A stretch of 64,000 bases of DNA from Anaerolineae bacterium. Its GTDB lineage: Bacteria > Chloroflexota > Anaerolineae > Caldilineales > Caldilineaceae. Location of the stretch: contig JAUIHI010000005.1 of NCBI GenBank assembly GCA_030432295.1, forward strand, positions 1 to 64,000. Reading direction: 5' to 3'. This document shows positions 32,585 to 42,705 of the stretch, one piece after another; positions within the stretch are counted from its first letter, which is position 1, and each line of letters opens with the position of its first letter. The notes beneath the pieces were generated by a model that saw only the letters and a list, made by a program, of their open reading frames with translations, made no database searches and had not been told where the DNA came from. Position numbers and translations under genes: made by a program.

Positions 32585-33592
32585 ATGCAGAACCGACGTT
32601 TGATGTTTTGGACAACAATGTTGCTTGTAGCAATGGTTGTCCTGGCAGGTTGTGCCCCCCGCGCCGGCGCGGGCGACGCAGCCGCCATGACCAGCGATCC
32701 CATGGAATTGGTGGTCGATTTGCCCGCTATTGTTCTGGATGTTCAGAGTGATGGCTCTGTTTCTGTTGGCAACGTTCCCATCGCCCAGTTGGGTGCTATG
32801 GCTGGTGCCGATCTTTCCACAGTTGCAATTGATTCTGCCATGGTAGACTTCATGTCCGCCGGCAACATTCAGCACGTCCAGGTCAACAACAGCTCCCACG
32901 GCCTGCTCCTGCTGGTCAATGGCGAAGCCATCCCCTCCATCACCTACGATGGCGAGTCCCTGCAGGCGACTGCCGATGCCCTGAACGCTTTTGGCATGGC
33001 AATCCCCATGCTGGACACCGCCCTGAGCCTGGTCGATCAGATCGGCCTGGGTGTGATTATGCGCTTCCCGGTTGCTGCTGGTGCCTCCGAGATTCCCCTG
33101 TACGTTGAGGGCGATGGTGGTTCTGCCGCCGAGGCCAAGATGGCCCAGGACGATTTCCTGGCTGCGGTGGGCGCTCCCCCCCGTGTGAACCTGCCCATCT
33201 TCTACGAAGCTGACGGCAGCTTCTCCATCGGCGACCTGACCGACGAAGAGTGGTCGTCCCTGACCGGCGCTTCCCTGTCTGCCCTGCGCCTGAACACCTC
33301 CGTTCTGGACGGTCTGGCCGCTTCCGGCATCAACAAACTGGGCATCGGCACAGACGCTGCTGGCATCCACATTATGATCAACGACAGCGCCCTGCCCACC
33401 CTGGACTGGTCCGGTGGCAAGGCTACCCACCTGCTCAACCTGGCCGACCAGCTGGGTCTGTGGGACATGCTGGCCCCCGGCATGAACGTCGGCGAAGTCT
33501 TGGCAACGGTTGAGGGCCTTCTGCCCGTCATCCAGGTTGCTGATTTCGACCTGACCGTTCACCTGCCCAACAGCGGTATGGCCACCAAGTAG
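32585..33592 (+). CDS. Lipoprotein with two tandem copies of an unknown domain
   Basis: A 335-aa predicted lipoprotein (lipobox LAGC near residue 22). The mature part has two ~130-residue repeats that align: FSIGDLT... and VSVGNVP..., each ending with a GLLLLVNGEAIPSITYDG / GIHIMINDSALPTLDWSG strand pair and an ALNLVDQLGL-like helix. I do not recognise the family. The ATG at 32585 has AGGAGGTAA upstream. Codon use is biased towards GCC/GGC/CTG/TCC, suggesting high expression. Probably envelope-associated; function unknown. Confidence 0.75.
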   Translation: MQNRRLMFWTTMLLVAMVVLAGCAPRAGAGDAAAMTSDPMELVVDLPAIVLDVQSDGSVSVGNVPIAQLGAMAGADLSTVAIDSAMVDFMSAGNIQHVQVNNSSHGLLLLVNGEAIPSITYDGESLQATADALNAFGMAIPMLDTALSLVDQIGLGVIMRFPVAAGASEIPLYVEGDGGSAAEAKMAQDDFLAAVGAPPRVNLPIFYEADGSFSIGDLTDEEWSSLTGASLSALRLNTSVLDGLAASGINKLGIGTDAAGIHIMINDSALPTLDWSGGKATHLLNLADQLGLWDMLAPGMNVGEVLATVEGLLPVIQVADFDLTVHLPNSGMATK

Positions 33593-33619
33593 TACATTCG
33601 CTTTTGCGAAAACTTGAAC

Positions 33620-33658
33620 AAAAAAGAGACACCCGGAGCTACCGGGTGTCTCTTTTTT
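33620..33658. terminator. Bidirectional intrinsic terminator
   Basis: AAAAAAGAGACACCCGG pairs with CCGGGTGTCTCTTTTTT around a 5-base loop. It ends the lipoprotein gene and the convergent kinase operon. Confidence 0.92.
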
Positions 33659-33699
33659 TCTATGGAAATGAAACCCATCTGTCGGCGTTGCCCTCCCTT

Positions 33700-34650
33700 T
33701 TACTTCCCAGCCAGCAGCGTTTCCACCGCGGCCAGAAACGGCGCATCGAAGATGCCCCGCTCACTGGCTACCACCAGCGCTGCCACAGCATTGCCAAAGC
33801 GCAGTGCCTCGGCCAATGCCCAGCCCTGCTGCACCCCGTACAGAAACCCGGCATTGAATGAATCCCCCGCGCCCACAGAAATATTGACTGCTACCGGGAA
33901 AGCGGGCACGTGGATGCGTTCCGTGGCCGACCAGACCGACGCACCCGCCTCGCCCTGTTTGATCACCACCCGGCGCGCACCCGCGGCCAGTAGCTGTTGC
34001 GTGGCCTCAGGCCAATCCGCCGCGCCGGTCAGGGACGCGATTTCGTGGCTGTTGCCCAGCAGATAATCGACGGTTGGCAGCAGAGGGGTCAGTTCCGCCA
34101 CTGTCACCGGTTCGCCGATGGCTGGCCCCACATCCAGCGCGGTGATGCCACCCCGGCTGTGGACCGTTTCCAGAATCCGGGCAAAGCCACCCGCCCGCAT
34201 CCGGGTGAGCAGGGGAAAACTGGTGGCCAGAAAGACGTCTGTGGCGGCCAGCAGTTCTGTGGGAATATCCTCATATCGGGCCTGGGCTGTGGACCCCAAA
34301 TGATGAAAGACCACCTGATTTCCCGCATCCGCCATCAGAATCGTAGAGGTCGAGGTGGCGTGGGTCGGGCTGCGGGCCAGCCCGTCCAGATTGACCCCCC
34401 GCGCCGTCAGCCAGCCCACCAGCGCATCCCCCAGCAGGTCCCGGCCCACTGCGCCGCCCAGGGCCACCGGCGCGCCCAGCCCGGCCAGCACATAGGCGCT
34501 GTTGCCTCCGTTGCCCCCCATCAAAATCGTGAGTGGCGCTTCCGTAAAGACCAGATTGCTGCTGCGAAAGCCGTCGCCGCCCAGTTGGGGCAGGGGCGCG
34601 TCGCTCTGCACCAGCACATCGGCGGTTATACTTCCAATGACGAGAAACAT
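33700..34650 (-). CDS. PfkB-family carbohydrate kinase
   Basis: A 316-aa ribokinase-like kinase that phosphorylates a sugar or nucleoside with ATP. Visible: GGNGGNSAYVLAGLG near residue 45 and the catalytic/anion-hole motif VGAGDSFNAGFL with the base Asp. The ATG at 34650 has AAAGGAAT upstream. Last gene of a three-gene operon with a shikimate-dehydrogenase-like and an SIS protein, divergent from a sugar ABC importer, so it most likely phosphorylates the imported sugar or a derivative. Confidence 0.9.
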   Translation of the reverse strand: MFLVIGSITADVLVQSDAPLPQLGGDGFRSSNLVFTEAPLTILMGGNGGNSAYVLAGLGAPVALGGAVGRDLLGDALVGWLTARGVNLDGLARSPTHATSTSTILMADAGNQVVFHHLGSTAQARYEDIPTELLAATDVFLATSFPLLTRMRAGGFARILETVHSRGGITALDVGPAIGEPVTVAELTPLLPTVDYLLGNSHEIASLTGAADWPEATQQLLAAGARRVVIKQGEAGASVWSATERIHVPAFPVAVNISVGAGDSFNAGFLYGVQQGWALAEALRFGNAVAALVVASERGIFDAPFLAAVETLLAGK

Positions 34651-34769
34651 ACGCGATTCCTTTGGCTGTTTTATAAGATGAAGCACCCGGTCAAAGTCCC
34701 CGGCACTTTCTGCCCCTGCGCGTCGGTATGTGGAAATCCAGGCGGCGAAGTTCGTGAAATGCCGGGGAC

Positions 34770-35717
34770 TTAGCGCACAGCCACAGCCAATTCCGACAGT
34801 CGATCCAGCAGGGGCGGATCGATTTCCGTGTGGAGGACGTGGCTGATGACTTGCGACCAGCCGTGGATGAAGTACTCCCAGCCGTCGGCGACGGTCAGGC
34901 TGCGGGCCGTCTGCTGGGCCTGGGCCTGGCGCAAAAAATCCAATTCGCCCCGATAGTTCAATTCCCAGGCCACGGCCCGTTCGGGGAAAACCCCAGCATT
35001 GGTCAGCGGGGAGCCGGGAGTGTCTTTGCCCATCCCCGTCGCGTTGACCACCAGACTGGCAGGTGGCATCTGTGCCAACAACGCATCGTTGCGGGCCGGG
35101 TCCGCGTTCTGGATGAACTCGAAGGCAATATCCGTCGGAAAACCGGCTACCATCTGAGCCAGCCGTTCCAATCGTCCCGCCGAGCGGTTGACGACGACAA
35201 TGCGCCGGGGACGGTCGCCGGGCCGGGGTTTTTGGATCAGATGCAGGGATAACGCCACCGCGGATCCCCCTGCGCCCAGCAACAGCACCTCCCCACCCGT
35301 GCGCGCGAAATAGTCTGGCCCCAGAATCGCGTCCAGACTCAGCCCGCCTGCCACCGGGTCTGTGGCCCGGCCCACCAGTCTGCCGTCCTCTTTGGCAATG
35401 CTGGAAACCTCATCGGTGATGCGGGCATAGGGGCCGAGTTCGTCGAAATGGTCCCGGCAGGCGGCGAGCAGGTCGATTTTGTGGGTGGTAACCAGTGCGC
35501 CCAGTGCCAGGGGTTCCTTGCGAATGTGCTCCACCACCGCCCGGTAATTGGCCGGGTCGTCGTGGATCGCCAGATCGATCCCCTGCCAGACAACTTCGGG
35601 CCGTCCCAGCGCTTCCATCCAGGCCGGAAACATCCGCCGGGACGACGACTGACCAGTGGTGACACCGATAAAGTAGAAGGTGGGTGCAGCGGGTGGAGCC
35701 AGCAACAGGTCAGCCAT
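34770..35717 (-). CDS. Shikimate-dehydrogenase-like oxidoreductase
   Basis: A 315-aa protein with an N-terminal AroE-type substrate domain (FYFIGVTTGQSSSRRMFPAW; ALGALVTTHKIDLLAAC, where TTHK carries the catalytic Lys) and a Rossmann domain (EVLLLGAGGSAVALSLHL; VVNATGMG). It is more divergent than housekeeping AroE, so it may be a paralogue acting on quinate or another cyclic polyol. The ATG at 35717 overlaps the SIS stop by eight bases; the earlier start at 35777 would lie inside that gene. Operon context points to catabolism rather than aromatic synthesis. Confidence 0.8.
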   Translation of the reverse strand: MADLLLAPPAAPTFYFIGVTTGQSSSRRMFPAWMEALGRPEVVWQGIDLAIHDDPANYRAVVEHIRKEPLALGALVTTHKIDLLAACRDHFDELGPYARITDEVSSIAKEDGRLVGRATDPVAGGLSLDAILGPDYFARTGGEVLLLGAGGSAVALSLHLIQKPRPGDRPRRIVVVNRSAGRLERLAQMVAGFPTDIAFEFIQNADPARNDALLAQMPPASLVVNATGMGKDTPGSPLTNAGVFPERAVAWELNYRGELDFLRQAQAQQTARSLTVADGWEYFIHGWSQVISHVLHTEIDPPLLDRLSELAVAVR

Positions 35718-36495
35718 TGCGCCCGCCCCCCAGGGCTTTGACCAGTCCCCGCCGGTATTCGTCGTAGGATTCATCAAAGCGTCTGGCCGATTCTTCCCCG
35801 CCGATGAAATAGCTGCTGGTCAGCACTCTGGGCGGCTTGCCTGCGGCTGTCAGCTTCTCGGCCAACGCGCATTTGAGCAGATTGACAATCGTCGCCGCGG
35901 CCACAGTGGAGCCAGGCCCCACCGGATCGGCCAGGCCGGGGATAGTGACCAGCGCGTCCCCCGCGGGCACGCAGTTGTCCAGCACCACATCGGCGATGTC
36001 GATCAGCTTCTTGCCCGACGAATGTTTGGCCGCCGACGCGTTGCAATGATCCACCGAGACCAGCACAATCAGCGGCAGCCCCAACTTCTTCACTTCCAGC
36101 GCCATATCCACCACCACTTCGTTGACGCCGCTGTTGGAAAAAATGATGAAACTGTCCGGCGGGGTCAGGACAAAATTGCGCAGAATCACCCCGGCCAGCC
36201 CTTCGATGTGCTCGATAAACATCGCCTGGCGCTGACCGTTGGCCCCCACCACCTGATTGTGGTTGGTCAGGGAAAGCTCTACAATCGAATGGAAGCCGGG
36301 AAAACTGCCGTGACGGGGGAAAATCTCCTCGACCAGAATGCGGGAATGGCCTGTGCCAAAGAGATGGACCAGCCCGCCACCGGCGATGGATGTCGCGCAG
36401 ATCTGCGCGGCCTGCTCGATGGCGTCCAGTTGGGTGGTGCGAATCCGCTGGAGAATCTGCTCCACAGAGGTCAGATAGTCGTTTGTCGCGGGCAT
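35710..36495 (-). CDS. SIS-domain phosphosugar-binding protein
   Basis: A 261-aa protein with an SIS fold: LVHLFGTGHSRI, SFIIFSNSGVNEVVVDMALE, LPLIVLVS. The family includes phosphosugar isomerases, deaminases and sugar-sensing repressors (without HTH here). The ATG at 36495 has GAGGA eight bases upstream; the longer frame to 36651 would cover the promoter. First gene of the minus-strand sugar operon, from a promoter at 36542-36570. Could act on the phosphosugar made by the neighbouring PfkB kinase. Confidence 0.85.
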   Translation of the reverse strand: MPATNDYLTSVEQILQRIRTTQLDAIEQAAQICATSIAGGGLVHLFGTGHSRILVEEIFPRHGSFPGFHSIVELSLTNHNQVVGANGQRQAMFIEHIEGLAGVILRNFVLTPPDSFIIFSNSGVNEVVVDMALEVKKLGLPLIVLVSVDHCNASAAKHSSGKKLIDIADVVLDNCVPAGDALVTIPGLADPVGPGSTVAAATIVNLLKCALAEKLTAAGKPPRVLTSSYFIGGEESARRFDESYDEYRRGLVKALGGGRNG

Positions 36496-36541
36496 AGGGG
36501 GAATCCTCTCGATGGCAGGTGAAGTTTGTCGATCAAAGAGG

Positions 36542-36621
36542 AGTGTAACGGACAGATGAATAGCTGTCAAGAAGATTACGGAGCGGAAGGAATTGACACT
36601 CTTCCCGCTCTGTGCTATGTT
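36542..36621. promoter_or_regulatory. Back-to-back sigma-70 promoters for two sugar operons
   Basis: Minus strand: TTGACA at 36565-36570, 17-base spacer, TACACT at 36542-36547, driving the SIS operon. Plus strand: TTGACA at 36593-36598, 17-base spacer, TATGTT at 36616-36621, driving the ABC importer. The two -35 boxes are only 22 bases apart, so one regulator could control both. No clear operator palindrome is seen, apart from a weak GTAC...GTAC pair at about 36711-36724. Confidence 0.75.
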
Positions 36622-36802
36622 CCATTTACGTGAAAAATCATTCCCATTCACCTTTCAACCCACAACGAGTGTAACCCAATTCTGTCCAGGCGAATCGGTG
36701 AATTGTGCGTACCGATCAGTACAAATCTACCCCATCCCATCCCCCCAGATAATATCTCTTTTGTGTTCCAACTTTAACCAGTATTTTGAGAAGGAGAGGA
36801 AG

Positions 36803-37879
36803 ATGAAAGTTCTATCAAAGCTGTTCGCTCTGCTGCTGGTCCTGGCTCTGGCTGTGACCGGCTGTGCCGCGCCCCCCGCACCTGTGGCCGACGGCGGCAG
36901 CAGTGCCGCGGAAGCCCCCGCCGAAACCAGTGGTTTCACTGTGGGCGTCAGCAATACCCTCGTCGGCAACGGCTGGCGGGAGCAGATGATCTGCGCCATC
37001 AAAGCTGAGGCCACGGCCAGCGGTGTGGTGGACAAAGTGATTGTCGTCAACCGCAACGGCGGCCCCACCGAACAGATCGCTGATTTGGAAGGGCTGATCT
37101 CCCAGGGCGTGGACGCGATTATCCTCAACCCGACCGACCGGGACGGCCTGAACGCTGTCCTCGAAGCGGCCATCGCCCAGGGCATTGTCGTCGTGGCTGT
37201 TGACCAGGCCGTGACCGCTGAAGGCGCGTACGTCGTCACTAACGATCAGGTGGCCTATGCCCAGAACGGCGCGGAATGGCTCTTTGAGCAGTTAGGTGGC
37301 GCGGGCAAAGTGGCCGAGATGCGGGGCATCGACGGCGTGCCCGCCGACACCGACCGCCACAACGGCTTTATGGCGGCCCTGGCCAACTACCCCGACATCG
37401 AAGTGGTGGCCGAAACCTTCACCGGCTGGGACCCATCGGTGGGCGCGCAGCAGACCCTCGACCTGATTACCACCCAGGAAATCGACGGCATCTGGACCTC
37501 CGGCATCGACTATCCGGCAGTCGAGCAGTTCACCACTGCCAACCTGCCCTACGTGCCGATTGTGGGCGCTGACAACAACGGCTTTGTCAAGCAACTGCTC
37601 GAACTGGCCGGTGACGGTCTGGTCGGCGCGGCTGTGACCAATCCCCCGGCCATCGGCGCGGTGGGTATGTCCATCGCCATCGACGCCCTGACCGGCAATA
37701 GCCCGTCGCTGGTGACGACGCTCAATCCCGAAGTCATCGCTACCGGGGATACAGCGGGTCTCGAAGCGCTCTATGCGCCCGATCAGCAGCCCGGCTGGAG
37801 CACATACGTGAACATCGCTCCCTACACCCACTACAACGGCAGCGCGGATGTGTCGGCGTGTAAAGGGCCGGGTGAATAA
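36803..37879 (+). CDS. CUT2-type sugar-binding lipoprotein of an ABC importer
   Basis: A 358-aa periplasmic-binding-protein-like lipoprotein (lipobox VTGC, then an Ala/Glu-rich linker). The ribose-type fold is plain: [63 protein letters not shown]. Binds a monosaccharide outside the membrane. The start at 36803 follows AAGGAGAGGAAG. Followed by a hairpin and then the ATPase and two permeases. The exact sugar is not readable; the two-permease layout resembles the galactofuranose-type YtfQ systems. Confidence 0.93.
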   Translation: MKVLSKLFALLLVLALAVTGCAAPPAPVADGGSSAAEAPAETSGFTVGVSNTLVGNGWREQMICAIKAEATASGVVDKVIVVNRNGGPTEQIADLEGLISQGVDAIILNPTDRDGLNAVLEAAIAQGIVVVAVDQAVTAEGAYVVTNDQVAYAQNGAEWLFEQLGGAGKVAEMRGIDGVPADTDRHNGFMAALANYPDIEVVAETFTGWDPSVGAQQTLDLITTQEIDGIWTSGIDYPAVEQFTTANLPYVPIVGADNNGFVKQLLELAGDGLVGAAVTNPPAIGAVGMSIAIDALTGNSPSLVTTLNPEVIATGDTAGLEALYAPDQQPGWSTYVNIAPYTHYNGSADVSACKGPGE

Positions 37880-37918
37880 ATAGAATGACGCTGGATTAAT
37901 CCGTTGGTGATTCCAGCC

Positions 37919-37967
37919 AGATGATGGGATGATGAGATAATGAAACGCTCTCGTCATCCCATCATCT
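37919..37967 (+). repeat. Hairpin between binding-protein and ATPase genes
   Basis: AGATGATGGGATGA and TCATCCCATCATCT are exactly complementary (14 bp). Such hairpins commonly stabilise the upstream mRNA so that binding protein is made in excess. Confidence 0.75.
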
Positions 37968-38007
37968 CATCATCATTTTCCCCATCGCCACGAAAGTCAC
38001 TTAGTTC

Positions 38008-39483
38008 ATGCCCGACGCTCCCGCCCTTCTCTCCACCACCTCCATCGCCAAATCCTACGGACCCGTCGTGGCCCTGCGCTCGGTGGATTTTACTGTGCGG
38101 CCCGGCGAAACCCACGCACTGCTGGGGGCCAACGGCGCAGGCAAAAGCACCCTCGTCAAGATTCTTGCCGGTGTCCAGTCTGCCGACAGTGGGCAGGTTT
38201 TTGTCAACGGCCAGCCCGTCGACTTCCCTGCGCCCCTCGATGCGATGACCGCCGGGATTGCTACCGTTTTCCAGGACCCCGCGCTCATTCCCCACTTGAC
38301 TGTCAGCGAAAACCTGCGCCTGAGCAGCATCGCCCCCGCCAAATTTGTTGAGTGGCTGGGCTGGTTCGATCTGGCCGATCTGGACCTGAATGCACTGGTG
38401 CAGGAACTACCCCTGGACACTCTGCGGATGGTCGATCTGGCCCGGGCTGTGGCACGGGACCCGCAGGTGCTGCTGTTGGATGAGATTACCGCCGCGCTCA
38501 CTGCGGACCAGGCCGAGCGGGTCTTTGCCCTGCTGGCCTACTGGAAAGGGCTGGGTCGATCCGCTGTGCTGATCACCCACCGGCTGGCCGAAGTGATGCG
38601 GGTCTGTGACCGGGCGACGATTCTGCGCGACGGGCGCAATGTGGCGCTGATTGAGACGGCCAGTGTCAACGAACGCCAGTTAGTCGAGGCGATGCTGGGC
38701 GCGCCGGTCAAGCCAGTGGCCCAGGAAAGCCGGGAAACGGGGAACGCAGGCCAGGGGCAGAACGCGCTGGAAGCCAGAGGGCTGACCTCCCGTCATCTGG
38801 TGCAGGACGTATCTTTCGCGGTGAAGAGCGGCGAGATTCTGGGCGTTGTGGCGCTGGAAGGCCAGGGCCAGGAACGTCTTTTCGAGCTTCTCTCCGGCGA
38901 GCGCCAACCCAGCGCTGGCGAAATTCTGGTGGGGGGCAAGTCCCGCCATTTCCGCTCTCCCTACGACGCGGTGCGGGATGGGGTGGTGCTGGTCCCCGGC
39001 GACCGGCTGTTGGCTCTGCTGCCCAGCCTGCCTGTGCGCGAGAATCTGGCCGTGCCCATTTTTAACCACATCCGGCGCTGGCTGGGCATCCCCCAGGACG
39101 AGCCCCAGCGGGTCGCCAAAGCGATTGACCGCCTGTCGATTGACACCCGGGCTGCGTCTCAGGTGCGCCGTCTCTCCGGCGGCAACCAGCAAAAAGTGGT
39201 AATTGGCCGCTGGCTGGTGGCCGGTTTCCGCACGCTGCTCTGCTTTGACCCCACACGGGGCATCGACATCCAAACCAAACGGGAAATCTACGCTCTCTTG
39301 CGGGAGCTGGCAGCCAATGGCGCGGCCATTCTGCTCTATACCAGCGAGCTGGCCGAGATCCCACTGGTCTGCGACCGGGTGATCGTCATCCACGCCGGTC
39401 GGGTTGTGGACGAGCAGGCCGCGGCCACTGCCACCGAATCTTCTCTGCTGACCGCCGCCCACGGACTTGAGGTTGCCGTATGA
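38008..39483 (+). CDS. CUT2 sugar ABC importer ATPase (two nucleotide-binding domains)
   Basis: A 491-aa RbsA-like ATPase. NBD1 has Walker A GANGAGKST and Walker B LLLDE, but its signature is degenerate (ELPLDTLRM in place of LSVGEQQ). NBD2 has the intact signature LSGGNQQKVV and LLCFDPTRGIDI but lacks a Walker A lysine (ALEGQGQERL). So one composite ATP site, from NBD1 Walker and NBD2 signature, is expected, as in several CUT2 importers. Stop overlaps the first permease start by four bases (ATGA). Confidence 0.93.
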   Translation: MPDAPALLSTTSIAKSYGPVVALRSVDFTVRPGETHALLGANGAGKSTLVKILAGVQSADSGQVFVNGQPVDFPAPLDAMTAGIATVFQDPALIPHLTVSENLRLSSIAPAKFVEWLGWFDLADLDLNALVQELPLDTLRMVDLARAVARDPQVLLLDEITAALTADQAERVFALLAYWKGLGRSAVLITHRLAEVMRVCDRATILRDGRNVALIETASVNERQLVEAMLGAPVKPVAQESRETGNAGQGQNALEARGLTSRHLVQDVSFAVKSGEILGVVALEGQGQERLFELLSGERQPSAGEILVGGKSRHFRSPYDAVRDGVVLVPGDRLLALLPSLPVRENLAVPIFNHIRRWLGIPQDEPQRVAKAIDRLSIDTRAASQVRRLSGGNQQKVVIGRWLVAGFRTLLCFDPTRGIDIQTKREIYALLRELAANGAAILLYTSELAEIPLVCDRVIVIHAGRVVDEQAAATATESSLLTAAHGLEVAV

Positions 39484-40477
39484 GTACACTTTTGAATGGA
39501 CGTACGACCCAATGGCAACGATTGCTGGCGCGCAATAGTTGGGTATTGGGCGTCTGGCTGCTGTTGGGCGCACTGATCGTCTGGTATTCGACGCTGATTC
39601 CCGTCTTTGGACAGTTTCAGATCGTCTCCATCAGCAAAAACAGTCTGCCGCTGATCTATCTGGCGATTGGGCAGGCGATTATTGTCATTGCCGGGGGCAT
39701 TGACCTTTCGCTGGGTTCACTGCTCCTCCTCGGCAATGTGCTCGCGGCCCGCTTTATGGACGAGCAGTCCCTGGGCGTTGTCTTTCTGGTGGCGGTGGGG
39801 GTGATCGTCGGTCTGGCCCTGCTCAACGGGCTGACCGGCTACGTCATCAGCATCTCCGGCGTACCGGATATTGTGGTGACGCTGGCGACCAGCTACATCT
39901 GGTCCGGGCTGGCCCTCTGGATTTTGCCCTCGCCCGGCGGCGGCACTGCCCCGGAGATGCGCTGGCTCTTCACTGGCTCGCCTTCGGGCATCGGCGGCGG
40001 CTATGGCCTGCCGATTCTGATGATTGTCGTTCCCAGCCTGTTGGTCTATTTTGTCTCCCGGCACACCCGCACCGGACTCTCCCTGTACGCCATCGGCAGC
40101 CATCCGGTGGCGGCCCGGCTGGCCGGCCTGAATGTGCGCCAGGCCAAAATCGTCTCCTATGCGATTGGGGGGGCAATGGCCGGGCTGGCTGGGCTGGCAA
40201 CCGTCGCCATCACCGGCACGGGGGATCCCCGCTTCAGTGTGGGGGCCACAGCTACCCTCAACAGTGTGGCGGCGATTGTCCTGGGCGGCGTGGCGCTGAC
40301 CGGCGGCGAAGGGTCGGTGCTGGGGGTCGTCGCCACCGCGGTCACGCTGATAATGCTCAACCCAATTCTGACCGCAATGGGCATCGATTCCAACAGCGCC
40401 CAGGTGATCCAAGGGGTGCTGATTGCCGGGGTGATGATGTTTGGCGGTCTTGCCATTCTGCTGCGGGAGCGCCGGTC

Positions 40478-40481
<4 letters not shown>
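39480..40481 (+). CDS. CUT2 sugar ABC permease 1
   Basis: A 333-aa multi-pass membrane protein of the RbsC/BPD_transp_2 family. Diagnostic blocks: GQAIIVIAGGIDLSLGSLL and the cytoplasmic coupling region IGSHPVAARLAGLNVRQAK. Ten hydrophobic segments. Start overlaps the ATPase stop by four bases and its stop overlaps permease 2 likewise, so the importer is translated as one coupled unit. Confidence 0.93.
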
Positions 40482-41482
<1,001 letters not shown>

Positions 41483-41489
41483 TTGAACG

Positions 41490-41873
41490 TCAGAGCGGTC
41501 TCACACTTGCGTCCAAAGTGAGTTCTGGGCCATTGAGTCGGAGATAAAAATAGTTGAGAATATCTCGGCCCAACAGGGCATGAGGCTCGTAGGTTGCTAC
41601 GGCTTCATACACTCGGAAACGGGCAGAGGTGATTTCAATATGAACGGCATATGTTGTGACTTCTTGCGATCTGCCTTCGTAGCCCTGCACCAGTAGCTTT
41701 CCTGTTATTGGCAGATTGAGTTGGGCAATGGCTTGCTCTGGTAGCGCAGAAATATCAGCACCCGTATCGATTTTGGCTGTGATTGGAATGCGTTGCTCGG
41801 GCTGCTCTGGGTGGCGCAGGAAAAGATCGATAAATGGCGCGGGCGGTTCTTCGGCCTGGTTATACTGCCACAT
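41490..41873 (-). CDS. Retropepsin-like aspartic protease
   Basis: A 127-aa protein with the retroviral-type aspartyl protease core: AKIDTGADISALP (catalytic Asp36 in DTG), then GYEGRSQEVTTYAVHIEI and HALLGRDILN as the flap-end and Ile-Gly region. It should work as a homodimer. Such stand-alone bacterial retropepsins often sit next to DUF5678 genes, as here. Its start overlaps the upstream antitoxin-like gene by 14 bases on the same strand, so it forms a two-gene module. Cytoplasmic; substrate unknown. Confidence 0.8.
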   Translation of the reverse strand: MWQYNQAEEPPAPFIDLFLRHPEQPEQRIPITAKIDTGADISALPEQAIAQLNLPITGKLLVQGYEGRSQEVTTYAVHIEITSARFRVYEAVATYEPHALLGRDILNYFYLRLNGPELTLDASVRPL

Positions 41874-42300
41874 CGCGTATCACCTTGCGGGATGGAAGTT
41901 TGTAGATTCGTGGGCTGGATTCGACCGTTTGCACGTAGACAGGAGCGCGATCGACCTGTTGGCGTGCCTCTTGCCAAACGTCCATGCGATTATCGCCCAC
42001 GGCAATGACTCGACCTTGATGAATGGCCACCACTCGTCCCGGATATTGTAGCAGCAATTCGGGCAGCATTTTTTGAAAAGCCGCGTGTTCCCGTTCAATG
42101 GCCTCGGCTTCGCTTTGACGGCGCTGACGATTTGCTTCTTCTGCACGCCACTGCTGAAAGGCAGCAAATTCGTCCATTGACACGACTGCTGCGATTGCCT
42201 GACCGTTTCTTTCCAGAAACGTTACTTCGCCACTTTGGGGGGGCTGTTCCAGAACTGTGTTGTAGGGAACACGCGATTCCTTGAGAATTCTTTCTGACAT
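41860..42300 (-). CDS. Phd-like antitoxin N-domain fused to DUF5678
   Basis: A 146-aa protein with an N-terminal Phd/YefM-like part (about residues 1-50, GEVTFLERNGQAIAAVVSMDEFAAFQ) and a C-terminal DUF5678-like part (LLLQYPGRVVAIHQGRVIAVGDNRMDVWQEARQQ) joined by a charged helical linker. The combination with a following retropepsin is a compact accessory module. Promoter TTACCT-17-TATAAT on the minus strand at 42356-42384. A DNA-binding role for the N-part is inferred from similarity to Phd. Confidence 0.75.
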   Translation of the reverse strand: MSERILKESRVPYNTVLEQPPQSGEVTFLERNGQAIAAVVSMDEFAAFQQWRAEEANRQRRQSEAEAIEREHAAFQKMLPELLLQYPGRVVAIHQGRVIAVGDNRMDVWQEARQQVDRAPVYVQTVESSPRIYKLPSRKVIRDVAV

Positions 42301-42468
42301 TTTGTTCGCCTGCCCGGAAATTGCTTGAATCGGCTGAAGTGGTGCGTGTAGAAGGATTATAGCACGAATACTTATTGAAGGTAATCACAATTTTATTGCG
42401 ACAGGTGCTCTTTCTGGACAACGTACTGCTAAGTTGACATATGCTTGTACTCGGTTATGCTTGCTGCT
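42301..42468. promoter_or_regulatory. Divergent promoter region between two TA-like modules
   Basis: Minus strand: TTACCT (42379-42384), 17-base spacer, TATAAT (42356-42361). Plus strand: TTGACA (42434-42439), 16-base spacer, TATGCT (42456-42461). The plus-strand -10 ends only seven bases before the mazE-like ATG at 42469, so that transcript may be leaderless. Confidence 0.65.
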
Positions 42469-42705
42469 ATGAAAACAGTCATTTCACTTCCCGATGATCT
42501 TTTTACCCAAGCCGATGCGTTCGCCGAACGTGCCGGAATGAGCCGCAGCGAACTCTACGCCACTGCGCTGCGGGAATACATCCTCTCCCGACAACAGGAC
42601 GATCTGACCGAACGGATCAACGCTGCCTGCGCAGAACTCGACACGTCGTTGCCCGAAGACATCGCAAAAATGACTCGCCAGAAATTATTAGAGGTCGAAT
42701 GGTGA
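42469..42705 (+). CDS. MazE-like ribbon-helix-helix antitoxin
   Basis: A 78-aa ribbon-helix-helix protein: MKTVISLPDDLFTQADAFAERAGMSRSELYATALREYIL is the DNA-binding RHH, followed by a C-terminal tail that would mask the MazF toxin. Start at ATG 42469 directly at the beginning of the domain; upstream in-frame ATGs would lie across the -10 box. The stop overlaps the mazF start by seven bases, the classic antitoxin-toxin coupling. It should repress its own promoter with the toxin. Confidence 0.9.
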   Translation: MKTVISLPDDLFTQADAFAERAGMSRSELYATALREYILSRQQDDLTERINAACAELDTSLPEDIAKMTRQKLLEVEW

